Positions 1 to 7,128 of a stretch of DNA of 43,635 nucleotides are shown in pieces (the stretch's first letter is position 1; each line of letters starts with the position of its first letter). The notes beneath the pieces were generated by a model. That model made no database searches, was not told the origin of the DNA, and was given only the letters and a program-made list of their open reading frames with translations. Origin of the DNA: Chloroflexota bacterium. GTDB taxonomy: Bacteria; Chloroflexota; Dehalococcoidia; Lucifugimonadales; UBA3495. A program made the translations under genes and the position numbers. Where the stretch lies: the NCBI GenBank assembly GCA_002721995.1, contig PBMF01000045.1:1-43635 (forward strand), written 5' to 3'.

Positions 1-22
1 GTGCAGCTCTTCGCGGTGTTCA

Positions 23-499
23 TCATGCCCCCAGCGACCGTTCATCCGGGATAACTGTGGAACGGCTACAGGGATATTGTAGGGGAACAAAAAAAGTGGG
101 GGTAGGGGATGCGGATCGGCGATTCAGCGGCCTGGGAGAAAGGGAATAGTTGTCTTCCAGCCAATTTTCGCCGGTCAGGACGGGCCCAACGCCATCGACT
201 CGGACGAAATATGCCTGGACGAACATGGCCTCTTTGGTCTCGCTGTAGACATATACCTTGCCGGCCATTTCGACCCCGCCGGCCATGCCCTGGACGTGTT
301 CGGCGGGAAAGGGTATATCGGGGGCTTCCAACTCGGCGGCTTGCTTGATGCGTACAAGCTGACAGGGCAGGAATTCGGGCTCCTTGACCGGAGGCTCTTC
401 CTGTTGGTCTTTCAATTCCGCTTCTTCTTCGGCGCTTGGCGCCAAGAGGTCCATGTTTATCGACAATGTGCCTTTCCCTGAATTGGTCGCCGGATTCAT
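23..499 (-). CDS. Small hypothetical protein, paralogue A of a four-member local family
   Basis: 158 aa, function not recognised. An acidic N-terminal stretch (about residues 20-45, rich in E and Q) is followed by a roughly 75-residue core: FLPCQLVRIKQA, then MAGGVEMAGKVYV, then AYFVRVDGVGPVLTGENWLE. The same core occurs in the gene at 1329-1652 and, more distantly, in the genes at 723-965 and 1976-2245. The C-terminal tail after ENWLE (about 45 residues, rich in S, P and R) has no counterpart in the paralogues and may be translated former non-coding sequence. The ATG start has AGGGAG about 6 nt upstream. No signal peptide or membrane segment is seen. The core looks all-beta and possibly SH3-like, but that is only an impression. 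Confidence 0.6.
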   Translation of the reverse strand: MNPATNSGKGTLSINMDLLAPSAEEEAELKDQQEEPPVKEPEFLPCQLVRIKQAAELEAPDIPFPAEHVQGMAGGVEMAGKVYVYSETKEAMFVQAYFVRVDGVGPVLTGENWLEDNYSLSPRPLNRRSASPTPTFFVPLQYPCSRSTVIPDERSLGA

Positions 500-555
500 G
501 AGAGTCTCCCTAATCCCATAACAACGGGCCGGAATTCGGTTTTCTATCGCGTCAA

Positions 556-579
556 CCTCCCGCCGGTTGGAGCGGGAGG
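556..579. other. Inverted repeat between paralogue genes A and B
   Basis: CCTCCCGC (556-563) and GCGGGAGG (572-579) form a perfect 8-bp stem with an 8-nt loop. It lies between the stop of the 723-965 gene and the start of the 23-499 gene, both minus strand. No T-tract follows on either strand, so it is not a convincing intrinsic terminator. It may be a leader hairpin. Confidence 0.35.
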
Positions 580-722
580 AGAGTAGGTAGGTCAGGTCTG
601 AGAATCGTCGAATGCCACAGGCATGTTACGAGCGTAATCCCGTATTCGTTGATACTGCCAGGCTAACTGAATCGGTCTGCCGTTGTGTGTGGAAAACGTG
701 TGCGTTTTAGGGAGGGGGAAGG

Positions 723-965
723 CTAGGCGGGCTCCAACCACTCTTCGTCGATCAATATCGGAGGTTGGTTTTCCAGGCGGATGTAATAGGCAGGGGTCAT
801 GGAATCGCCATCGGCGGACGAGGCGCCGTTGATCAGTCCGGCGATCTCGACGGTGGCGGTCTTGCCCATTATGAGGGTTCCAGGGGGACGGGAACCCAAC
901 TTTTCGTGCTGGCCGGGGGTGCGGACCCTAACCAGGTCCATGGGATGAAATTTGGGCTTTTTCAT
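723..965 (-). CDS. Small hypothetical protein, paralogue B of the local family
   Basis: 80 aa, the most compact and probably best preserved member of the four-gene family. It begins MKKPKFHPMDLVRVRTPG, then RPPGTLIMGKTATVEIAG, and ends PPILIDEEWLEP. It is close to the protein at 1976-2245 along its whole length and more distantly shares the VR(V/I)...GKTATVE(I)AG...AYYIR...WLE pattern with the proteins at 23-499 and 1329-1652. The ATG start is supported by the family alignment. The upstream site (AAGACGG) is a weak ribosome site. No catalytic motif, metal-ligand cluster or signal peptide is visible. A small soluble beta-rich domain is likely; function unknown. Confidence 0.65.
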   Translation of the reverse strand: MKKPKFHPMDLVRVRTPGQHEKLGSRPPGTLIMGKTATVEIAGLINGASSADGDSMTPAYYIRLENQPPILIDEEWLEPA

Positions 966-1328
966 TTGACCGTCTTTGTGAATGTTGACCGGGTTACGGA
1001 GCTCCGGTTGGTGGAGGCCTATTTATTGAATAACACTCCCCGGGCTTACAATCAGCGGCAAATCACTGAGATCAGGAATCCCAAGCCTGAATGGCCGGTA
1101 ACTCTCACGAATTCTTTGTGGATTTCTGGATGCAACTGCTGCGGGCCTAGCCGGGGCGGTCCGCTGATAGCTCAACTACGGAGAGAAGGTGCTGGTTGGC
1201 GAGGGCAGAGGTGCGCAAGGTGAGGCCGGAGTTGGCGCGGTCGTGCCCGGTGGGCATTGACCATTCCGAACCAGGCGCGGGGGATGCAGCGGGCGGGGAA
1301 CTTGGCGGGAAGAGTTTGCGAATGCTGG
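966..1328. other. Intergenic stretch with a putative minus-strand promoter
   Basis: 363 bp between paralogues C and B. Short open frames here show no family resemblance to anything. The only structured element is around 1017-1035. Read on the minus strand it gives TATTCAATAAATAGG, which is very similar to the sequence upstream of the gene at 1976-2245. I infer a promoter for the 723-965 gene about 60 bp before its ATG. The rest shows nothing I can name. Confidence 0.35.
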
Positions 1329-1652
1329 CTAACGGGCGACGGGTTGGCCGGGACCTTCAACCCAGTTTTCTCCTGCCAATACCTGACCAATGCCGTCGAT
1401 GCGCATGAAATAGGCTTGGACCAACTTGGTCCCATTGTCATCACCCATAACGTAGACCATTCCCGCCATCTCCACTATCCCGGTTTTGCCCATTGCGTGT
1501 TCGCCAGGCGCGGGAGCGCTGTGGCCACGCAGTTCAGAGGCCTGCTTGATGCGGACGATCTGAGTCGGCAGAAAGTCCGGGTCTTTTTCCGTAAGTCCTT
1601 CTTGACCCATATATTGTTTACGTACCTTTCCCCGCATGGGCACCAGGGCCAC
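1329..1652 (-). CDS. Small hypothetical protein, paralogue C of the local family
   Basis: 107 aa with a GTG start; internal ATG codons at 1637 and 1610 are alternative starts. The core FLPTQIVRIKQASEL, MGKTGIVEMAGMVYV and AYFMRIDGIGQVLAGENWVE matches the protein at 23-499 closely. It also shares the GKT-x-VE-AG and AY-R-W(L/V)E landmarks with the two shorter paralogues. The shortest start (1610) leaves about 93 aa and still covers the whole core. None of the candidate starts has a good ribosome site. The start is therefore uncertain; the reading frame is not. Function unknown. Confidence 0.6.
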   Translation of the reverse strand: MALVPMRGKVRKQYMGQEGLTEKDPDFLPTQIVRIKQASELRGHSAPAPGEHAMGKTGIVEMAGMVYVMGDDNGTKLVQAYFMRIDGIGQVLAGENWVEGPGQPVAR

Positions 1653-1700
1653 TGGCCCGAGAGACCCGGCGCAAGACCAACTGCACCGGGTTTTTGAGAG

Positions 1701-1733
1701 CCACCTTTGGCCGACATCATCGGCTCAAGGTGG
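1701..1733. other. Imperfect hairpin upstream of paralogue C
   Basis: Two 14-nt arms (1701-1714 and 1720-1733) pair at 12 of 14 positions around a 5-nt loop. The hairpin lies just upstream of the 1329-1652 gene in the minus orientation. There is no following T-run, so it is more likely a leader structure than a terminator. A second perfect hairpin (GCGCTATC/GATAGCGC, 1828-1850) lies in the same 323-bp gap, downstream of the 1976-2245 gene. Nothing else in the gap is recognisable. Confidence 0.3.
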
Positions 1734-1975
1734 ATACATATCCGAACACCGTCCCGATGTGTTGGGACCGGCGGTTGGAAAGATTGATTAGACTGCGGGG
1801 CATCCAGCCTTTCTAGGCATTTAATCCGCGCTATCAGGAAGCGATAGCGCCTTCCGCGCTGGTTGAATACCGGACCTTCTCCGTGGACCTTGATTGGAGA
1901 AGAAAATTGATGAAGAAAAGAATATGGAGGTTCATCGGAGAAGGAATCCGGTCCCAGGGTTGATCGATTGCCTGA

Positions 1976-2245
1976 TCAAACCGGTTCCAACCACTGCTCG
2001 TCGATCAAGATCAGGGGAAGATCGTCCACCCGGATGTAATAGGCTGGAGACATGTCTCCCTCCTCGTTCCATCGGGCGATGTTGACCAAGCCGGCGACTT
2101 CGACGGTGGCGGTCTTACCCATGATCAGTCTTCCCGGTGGACGGGAGCTGAGTTCTTCGTATTTGCCGGGAGTCCGTACGCGGACTATGTCCATGGGGAA
2201 AAATTTGGTCGTTTCATCTGCCTGTGATTTTGAACAACCAAGCAA
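1976..2245 (-). CDS. Small hypothetical protein, paralogue D, with disrupted start
   Basis: 89 aa as opened from a TTG codon at 2245. From KFFPMDIVRVRTPG to LIDEQWLEPV it is collinear and highly similar to the 80-aa protein at 723-965. In that paralogue the start is ATGAAAAAGCCCAAATTT. Here the matching DNA (2217-2201, minus) is ATGAAACGACCAAATTT, one nucleotide shorter, so this ATG is out of frame with the domain. The codons upstream in frame contain no ATG or GTG before a stop. Translation would need the TTG at 2245, which has no clear ribosome site, or an internal ATG. It is either a decaying copy, a gene with a replaced start, or a sequence error. Confidence 0.5.
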   Translation of the reverse strand: MLGCSKSQADETTKFFPMDIVRVRTPGKYEELSSRPPGRLIMGKTATVEVAGLVNIARWNEEGDMSPAYYIRVDDLPLILIDEQWLEPV

Positions 2246-2319
2246 GATAACTGCCAGTTGCCGATACTTCTTTCGCCGAAAGGACGTTTTTTAGAGCCAA
2301 TTTAGTTAGCCCTAATATT

Positions 2320-2348
2320 TGAATAGCATCGGCCGAATCTATAGGCAA
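2320..2348 (-). promoter_or_regulatory. Putative promoter of paralogue D
   Basis: On the minus strand there is TTGCCT (2343-2348), a 17-bp spacer, and TATTCA (2320-2325) preceded by TGC as an extended -10. The hexamers are imperfect. The segment from 2311 resembles the one before the paralogue at 723-965 at about 14 of 18 positions, which supports a conserved promoter. Confidence 0.35.
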
Positions 2349-2500
2349 TAGCACGGATTTGCCCCAATGAGCCTGGAAAAGGGGCCGGAATGAAACTCAC
2401 ACACTATTATTCGCAAACCCTGGCGGGTTTATTGCCCGATGGACCGGTGGAGACCAATGCCGGTGGGGACCAGCGAAGTTAGGCGGAGAAAAAGAAGGGA

Positions 2501-2576
2501 TGGTGGCACCGACTGGGATCGAACCAGTGACCTAGCGCTTATGAAGCGCCCGCTCTGACCGCTGAGCTACGGTGCC
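2501..2576 (-). tRNA. tRNA-Met (anticodon CAU), 3' CCA encoded
   Basis: The minus strand folds into a full cloverleaf. The acceptor arm is GGCACCG/CGGTGCC (7 bp) and the D-stem is GCTC/GAGC. The anticodon stem GGCGC/GCGCT (one G-U pair) carries the loop TTCATAA, anticodon CAU. The T-stem is ACTGG/CCAGT with loop TTCGATC. The discriminator base is A, followed by genome-encoded CCA (2501-2503). The closed first acceptor pair (G-C) argues against an initiator tRNA. Elongator Met is most likely. A CAU tRNA lysidinylated to read AUA (Ile) cannot be excluded from sequence alone. Confidence 0.93.
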
Positions 2577-2621
2577 GCCTGGAACCACCCGACCAGCCGC
2601 CAGGGTGCGCTCCGACTACTC

Positions 2622-2651
2622 ATGGTAATGGTGGCTCTTTCACAGTGTCAA
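2622..2651 (-). promoter_or_regulatory. Putative tRNA-Met promoter
   Basis: On the minus strand a perfect TTGACA (2646-2651) is followed after 18 bp by TACCAT (2622-2627), which matches TATAAT at 4 of 6 positions. Transcription would begin near 2615, about 40 nt before the mature tRNA 5' end. Confidence 0.45.
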
Positions 2652-2676
2652 TTGGCTTGGGCCGGTTCCCAAGGTT

Positions 2677-2682
2677 TAGAAT
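2677..2682 (+). promoter_or_regulatory. Possible -10 box for the 2692 gene
   Basis: TAGAAT (5 of 6 to consensus) lies 9 nt before the ATG at 2692, and no Shine-Dalgarno sequence is present in between. A TTGGCT 19 bp upstream is a possible -35. If used, the mRNA would have almost no leader. Confidence 0.3.
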
Positions 2683-2691
2683 TGATCAGTC

Positions 2692-3084
2692 ATGACAGTC
2701 CCCGAAGAACAGAACACGCCCCATACCGACCCGGAGGAACACTCCCGGGAGACTGCTGAAATGCTCAGGGAGACAGTTGCCGGCCTCGCCGTCCAACTGC
2801 GTCCCTTCCCCGCATTTTTCGGTATGAGCACCATTCAGGCCATCGAACTGGAATTGCCCACCGGCTCTGGGTTCACGCCCCCGCCCGAGTTGGGTTGTGT
2901 GGTGGTCTTGCCCGATGGGGAGATTTCAGAGCTGGACCTGAAGGCCATACCGGGCTCCAACGGGCCGTCGGATGTGGACCACGTGGATGAGTTCCGGGAG
3001 TTGGAGCTGCCGCCAGAGCAGTACATCGCCTACGCCACCGTGGCGGTGCAACTGCTGCAGGAAGAGCTTAAAAGGCGGACCTAG
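2692..3084 (+). CDS. Hypothetical protein
   Basis: 130 aa, acidic, not recognised. The N-terminal 25 residues are polar and probably disordered. A middle segment (about 40-90) alternates hydrophobic and proline-rich stretches, with [13 protein letters not shown] and [17 protein letters not shown] suggesting beta strands. The C-terminal 25 residues ([23 protein letters not shown]) look like an amphipathic helix. There are no cysteines, signal peptide or membrane segments. It converges on moaC and overlaps its last codons by 4 bp. It is transcribed divergently from the tRNA. No function can be assigned. Confidence 0.6.
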   Translation: MTVPEEQNTPHTDPEEHSRETAEMLRETVAGLAVQLRPFPAFFGMSTIQAIELELPTGSGFTPPPELGCVVVLPDGEISELDLKAIPGSNGPSDVDHVDEFRELELPPEQYIAYATVAVQLLQEELKRRT

Positions 3085-3584
3085 TCCTCGAGGATTATCT
3101 CGCCGCTGCGGCCGCCCCGCTTCTGGGCCAGGCGGATGCCCTCGATGCGCATGCCCCGGTCAACGGACTTGCACATGTCGTAGAGGGTCAATGCCGCCAC
3201 GGAAACCGCCGTCAGCGCTTCCATCTCCACGCCGGTGCGGGCGGTGGTGCGGGCGGTGGCCGTGACGTTGATTCGGGACCCTGCCTCGTCCAGTTCCAGT
3301 TCCACGTCCACCCGGTCCAGGGGCAGAGGATGGCAGAGGGGGATCAGTTCCGAGGTCTTCTTGGCGCCCATGATGCCGGCCAGTTGGGCGATGGTCAGCA
3401 CGTCGCCCTTCTTCATCAGCCCTTCTTTGATGAGGCGGGCAGTTTCCGGCTGTACCGACACGTGCCCCCGGGCGATGGCCTCGCGGCTGGTCACGTCCTT
3501 GTCGCCCACGTCCACCATCTTGGCCCGGCCCTGTTCGTCCAGGTGGGTCAGGTGTGTTTCGGGGCCGTTGTTGGCAGTGGACAT
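3081..3584 (-). CDS. moaC: Cyclic pyranopterin monophosphate synthase MoaC
   Basis: 167 aa, normal length for MoaC, which completes cyclic pyranopterin monophosphate formation after MoaA in molybdenum cofactor synthesis. The family signatures are all present: [14 protein letters not shown] near residue 23, the [32 protein letters not shown] region (about 58-89), and [18 protein letters not shown] (about 125-142) with the active-site Lys/Asp. The ATG has AGAGG 10 nt upstream. It is the last gene of the minus-strand run that also holds moaA, separated from it by rnhA. Confidence 0.96.
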   Translation of the reverse strand: MSTANNGPETHLTHLDEQGRAKMVDVGDKDVTSREAIARGHVSVQPETARLIKEGLMKKGDVLTIAQLAGIMGAKKTSELIPLCHPLPLDRVDVELELDEAGSRINVTATARTTARTGVEMEALTAVSVAALTLYDMCKSVDRGMRIEGIRLAQKRGGRSGEIILED

Positions 3585-3608
3585 AATATGGAGACCTCTT
3601 GGGAGGAG

Positions 3609-4010
3609 TTAGCGGGCTGTCCCGGCTTCTTTGGTGGCGGCGGCGTCGGCCAGGGTGTTGCCGCGGTCCCCATTGTGGCCCCGGACCCACTGCCAAGAGA
3701 TGTCACGGCTCTTCACCAGCCGGTCCAGCTGTTCCCACAGGTCGTGGTTGGCCTTGCGCTTCCAGCCCTTGGTCATGGTGTTGACCACGTAGGTGCTGTC
3801 GGAACTGATCAGAACCCGGGCGTTGGGGTCCACGGCTTCCAGTCCCTTGATGACCGCCATCATTTCCATGCGGTTGTTGGTAGTCTGGGGATCCCCGCCG
3901 GAGATGATCTTCTGGCTGCCGTTCTGCTCGATGACCGCGCCCCAGCCGCCCCGCCCGGGATTGCCCTTGCAGGCGCCGTCGGTGTGTATGACTATGTCGT
4001 TATCTGGCAA
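3609..4010 (-). CDS. rnhA: Ribonuclease HI
   Basis: 133 aa, slightly shorter than typical RNase HI (about 150). It cleaves RNA in RNA:DNA hybrids. The catalytic acidic residues are visible in order: D in HTDGACKGNPG (residue 10), E in NNRMEMMAVI, D in LISSDSTYVV, and D in NTLADAAA. The flexible-loop histidine is in RGHNGD. A basic-protrusion-like KGWKRKANHDLW segment is also present. The start is TTG, which fits the family N-terminus; no ATG is available in frame. It sits between moaA and moaC with short gaps, so it is probably co-transcribed with cofactor genes for no obvious functional reason. Confidence 0.95.
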   Translation of the reverse strand: MPDNDIVIHTDGACKGNPGRGGWGAVIEQNGSQKIISGGDPQTTNNRMEMMAVIKGLEAVDPNARVLISSDSTYVVNTMTKGWKRKANHDLWEQLDRLVKSRDISWQWVRGHNGDRGNTLADAAATKEAGTAR

Positions 4011-4043
4011 ATTAGCTCTCTGCTGTTAGCTTTCAGCGGTCAG

Positions 4044-5057
4044 TTATCCGCCGATCTGGAACATCTCGATCTTACGCGGCGAACCCGGAGCGTTGGGCGC
4101 TGCCGCCCTCTCCTCCGAGTAGCGGTCGGTGCGGGCCGTCCAGGTATCGACCAGAATCTTGCGTAACTCGTCGTCCGAGGCCCCATCCCGCAGGGGGGTC
4201 ATCAAGCTGATTCCCTCACTGGCGAAAAGACAGGTGAAAATCTGGCCGTCGGTGGAAAGCCGCACTCTGGTGCAGTCGCCGCAGAAGGGCTTGGTAACCG
4301 ATGCTATGACGCCGATCTCGCCACTGCCGTCCTTGTAACGATACCTGGTTGCCACCTCTCCTTGGTAGTTGCTTTCGACCGGTTCCAGGGGCATTTCGGC
4401 GTCGATCTTGGCGATGATCTCCTCGGCGGGGACCACGTGTTCCGAGCGCCAGCCGTTGCGGTTGCCCACGTCCATGTATTCGATGTAGCGGACTATGTGT
4501 CCAGTTCCTTTGAAGTGGCGGGCCAGGTCGACGATGGTGTGGTCATTGACGCCCTTTTGAACCACGCAATTGATCTTGATGGGCGACAGACCCACATCGC
4601 TGGCGGTCTGTATGGCGTCCAGCACCCGGTCCGGAGTGAACCCGCGGCCGTTCATGGCCTTGAAAACATCGTCATCCAGGCTGTCCAGGCTGATGGTGAT
4701 GCGGGCCAGTCCGGCGTTCTTCAGGTCCTGGGCGAACTGCCCCAACAGGTAGCCGTTGGTGGTCAGGGTCAGGTCGTTGATGCCCTCGATGTTTGTGAGC
4801 ATGCCCAGCAACTGGGACAGGTCGTTGCGCAAAAGGGGCTCGCCGCCGGTGATGCGGAGCTTGCTGATGCCCTGCTCGGCGAAGAGACTCACCAGGCGGG
4901 TCAACTCCTCAAAGGTGAGGATGTCCGCCCGGGGCAGGAACTCGTAGGCCTCGCCGTAGATCTCGGCGGGCATGCAGTAGGGGCACCGGAAGTTGCACCG
5001 GTCTGTAACGGAGATTCGCAGGTCCCGCATGGGCCTGCCGAAGTGGTCGGTGAGCAT
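4044..5057 (-). CDS. moaA: GTP 3',8-cyclase MoaA (radical SAM)
   Basis: 337 aa. It catalyses the first step of molybdenum cofactor synthesis, rearranging GTP to 3',8-cyclo-GTP. The radical-SAM cluster ligands are C21, C25 and C28 (CNFRCPYC), and GGEP at 71-74 binds SAM. The second C-terminal [4Fe-4S] cluster has C259, C262 and C276 (CGDC...FTC). The protein ends in the Gly-Gly tail that is functionally important in MoaA. The start ATG gives the normal family N-terminus (MLTDHFGRPMRDLRISVTDRC). It lies downstream of rdgB with a 17-bp gap. Confidence 0.97.
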   Translation of the reverse strand: MLTDHFGRPMRDLRISVTDRCNFRCPYCMPAEIYGEAYEFLPRADILTFEELTRLVSLFAEQGISKLRITGGEPLLRNDLSQLLGMLTNIEGINDLTLTTNGYLLGQFAQDLKNAGLARITISLDSLDDDVFKAMNGRGFTPDRVLDAIQTASDVGLSPIKINCVVQKGVNDHTIVDLARHFKGTGHIVRYIEYMDVGNRNGWRSEHVVPAEEIIAKIDAEMPLEPVESNYQGEVATRYRYKDGSGEIGVIASVTKPFCGDCTRVRLSTDGQIFTCLFASEGISLMTPLRDGASDDELRKILVDTWTARTDRYSEERAAAPNAPGSPRKIEMFQIGG

Positions 5058-5074
5058 ATGGGGGCTATCAGCTT

Positions 5075-5791
5075 CTAGCTATCAGCGCTCAGCGCCTTGA
5101 GCAGGGGAAGGGCCTTTTCGGTGGCCCTGGCGCGGTGGCTGAGTTTGTTCTTCTCTTCCATTGGGAGTTGGGCGAAGGTCCTGTCATGGGAGGGGACATA
5201 GAAGACGGGGTCGTAGCCAAATCCGTCATCGCCCTGAGCCTTGTATTGTATCATTCCGGCCACTTTGCCCTCGGATTGGATGGCCAAGGTAGGCTCCAGG
5301 GAACTGTCTGACTGAGGAGCGAAATCCCCACTAACCCCCCTTTGCGAGAGGGGGGGATCGGCCTCTTCATTTGATAAGGGGGGACGGGAGGGGGATTTCC
5401 CCGGCGCCGCCACCATGATGACGCACCGGAACCGGGCCGTCCGTTCCTCCCAGGGCACGTCTTCCATGTTCTTAAGGAGCAGTTCAACGCGGTCGCTGTC
5501 ACTCTGGCAGGCGTCGCCGCCGTAGCGAGCCGAGCGGACCCCGGGAGCGCCACCCAACGCGTCGACCTCCAGCCCGGAGTCATCGGCCAGGGTCAGCAGC
5601 CCTGAAAGGGCGGCATACTCCGAGGCCTTGAGCCAGGCGTTCTCCTCGAAGGTCTCGCCAGTCTCGTCAACCTCTTGGGTGATGCCCACGTCCCGCAGTG
5701 ACACCAACTCAAAGGGCAACCCCTCCAGCAGGACGCCGTATTCCCGCATCTTGCCTGGGTTGCCGGTGGCGATGAGCAGCCGCTGGGTCAT
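5075..5791 (-). CDS. rdgB: dITP/XTP pyrophosphatase RdgB with repeat-derived insertion
   Basis: 238 aa; the family is usually about 200. It removes non-canonical purine nucleoside triphosphates (ITP, dITP, XTP). Signatures are ATGNPGK at 8-14, ETGETFEENAWLKA near 43-56, LADDSGLEVDAL at 68-79, FGYDP in the C-terminal half, and the SHRARA end motif. The ATG at 5791 was chosen because it gives the standard MTQRLLIATGNPGK start and leaves only 1 bp after the upstream gene. Residues about 131-165, between the FRCVIMVAAP strand and the EGKVAGMI strand, are extra and low in complexity. About 27 of them (131-157) are encoded by a dispersed GC-rich inverted repeat at 5321-5400. The frame stays open and all catalytic motifs remain, so it may still be active. 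Confidence 0.95.
   Translation of the reverse strand: MTQRLLIATGNPGKMREYGVLLEGLPFELVSLRDVGITQEVDETGETFEENAWLKASEYAALSGLLTLADDSGLEVDALGGAPGVRSARYGGDACQSDSDRVELLLKNMEDVPWEERTARFRCVIMVAAPGKSPSRPPLSNEEADPPLSQRGVSGDFAPQSDSSLEPTLAIQSEGKVAGMIQYKAQGDDGFGYDPVFYVPSHDRTFAQLPMEEKNKLSHRARATEKALPLLKALSADS
5321..5400. repeat. Dispersed GC-rich inverted-repeat element inside rdgB
   Basis: About 80 bp bounded by GAAATCCCC at one end and GGGGGATTTCC at the other, with inner C6/G6 runs (ACCCCCCTTTGCGAGAGGG...AAGGGGGG). The same architecture occurs at 8774-8878 between nuoC and nuoD, and in short form at 26718-26757. Here it is read through in frame by rdgB. Confidence 0.7.
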
Positions 5792-5792
5792 G

Positions 5793-7064
5793 TCAGATGG
5801 TCCCCTGCTGGGCCAAACCGACAAGCTCCTCGTCATCCAGTCCCAGCCACGTGCCGTAGATGTGGCCGTTGTGCTCGCCGATGGTTGGGCCGGCGTGCTC
5901 CACCGCGCCCGGTGTTTCCGAGAACTTGGGGACCACGCCCAGCATCTTGGTCTGGCCCAGTTCCGGGTCGTCTATATCAATGATGTCCTCCCGGGCCTGG
6001 TAGTGGGGGTCCTCCATTATCTGGGCGGCGTCGTACACCGGGCCCACCACGCCGCCGGCGGGGATCAGCTGGTCCATGGTCTCTTTCAGGTCCCGTTGTC
6101 CCAGCCAGCCGTTCAGTTCGTTGTTCAGTTGGTCCCGGTTCTCCAGGCGGGCGGCGTTGTCTTTGAACTCGGGGCGTTCGATCAACTCGGACATGCCCAT
6201 GGCTTTGGCCAGACCCTCGAAGGTGCTCTGGGAGGTGGCGGAGAGTCCCAGCCAGCGGTCGTCGGCGGTCTTGTACAGGCTGCGGGGCGCGGCGTCGGGG
6301 AAGTCGTTGCCCACCCGTTCACGGTTGATGCCCAGCATGTCGTACATGGTGATGTGGGGGATGCAGAGCCGGAACAGCGGCTCGAACAGGCTTACATCCA
6401 CCACCTGGCCCTTGGCATCTGGACTACCCGAAGCGTCGCGGTGGTAGAGGGCCATCATGCCGGCCATGGCCCCGAATACCCCGGCAATCTCATCGGCCAG
6501 GGGCACTGGCGGCAGCACCGGAGGTGTGTCCTGGAAACCGGTCATGCCCACGTAGCCGCTCATGCACTCGGCGATGGTCCCGAATCCGGGCCGGTCTTTA
6601 TAGGGGCCGGACTGGCCGAAACCCGAATACCGGAGCATGACCAACTTGGGGTTCACGGCGAGCAGGTCGTCGGGCCCCAACCCCCAGCGCTCCATGGCGC
6701 CGGGCCGGAAGCCCTCTATCAGGACATCTGCCTCGGCGGACAGCCTTTTGAGCAGGTCCTGACCTTCCGGGGTGCCCAGATTCAGGGTGATGGACTTCTT
6801 GTTTCGGGAGTGGACTTTCCACCACAGGGAGACGCCATTGGCGAAGGGCCCCCAGTTGCGCAGCGGGTCGCCGGTTCCGGGACGTTCCACCTTGACCACC
6901 TCGGCCCCGAAGTCAGCCAGCAGGCTGCTGGCGGTGCCCCCGGCAACTATGATGGAAAGGTCCAGGACTTTCAGGCCGCTGAGCGGCCCCTGGGCAGTGG
7001 TCAAATCGTCCCCCAATATCTCGCCTACAATCTCAATGGCGATGGTGTTTTGGCGCGAATTCAT
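5793..7064 (-). CDS. CaiB/BaiF family (class III) CoA-transferase
   Basis: 423 aa. This family transfers CoA between acyl-CoA and a carboxylic acid through an enzyme-bound anhydride. Visible signatures are LKVLDLS near 31-37, GAEVVKVERPGTGDPLRNWGP (53-73), KKSITLNL, LIEGFRPG (115-122), RYSGFGQSGPY (145-155) and PLADEIAG, whose Asp at about 191 aligns with the catalytic aspartate of formyl-CoA transferase. The ATG at 7064 was preferred over an upstream GTG at 7106 because the extra residues do not look like the family. It is the first gene of the minus-strand run leading into rdgB and moaA. The acyl substrate cannot be told from sequence. Confidence 0.92.
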   Translation of the reverse strand: MNSRQNTIAIEIVGEILGDDLTTAQGPLSGLKVLDLSIIVAGGTASSLLADFGAEVVKVERPGTGDPLRNWGPFANGVSLWWKVHSRNKKSITLNLGTPEGQDLLKRLSAEADVLIEGFRPGAMERWGLGPDDLLAVNPKLVMLRYSGFGQSGPYKDRPGFGTIAECMSGYVGMTGFQDTPPVLPPVPLADEIAGVFGAMAGMMALYHRDASGSPDAKGQVVDVSLFEPLFRLCIPHITMYDMLGINRERVGNDFPDAAPRSLYKTADDRWLGLSATSQSTFEGLAKAMGMSELIERPEFKDNAARLENRDQLNNELNGWLGQRDLKETMDQLIPAGGVVGPVYDAAQIMEDPHYQAREDIIDIDDPELGQTKMLGVVPKFSETPGAVEHAGPTIGEHNGHIYGTWLGLDDEELVGLAQQGTI

Positions 7065-7128
7065 AGTACCAGCCGCCCAGGGACCGGAAAAGACGGCGGC
7101 AACCACCCAGAGAAGGCCCCGTTCTTAC

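Noticed and set aside
1172..1720. Other open frames over and around paralogue C (for example 1475-1720 minus, MMSAKGG start)
   Set aside because: Part of the 1475-1720 frame is an out-of-frame reading of paralogue C. The others show no family resemblance.
4018..5096. Short AGCTNTCAGCG-like repeats in the rnhA-moaA and moaA-rdgB gaps as regulatory sites
   Set aside because: Similar phrases (GCTTTCAGCGGTCAG near 4030, GCTATCAGCGCTCAGC near 5080) are short, partly inside rdgB's end, and too few to support a function.
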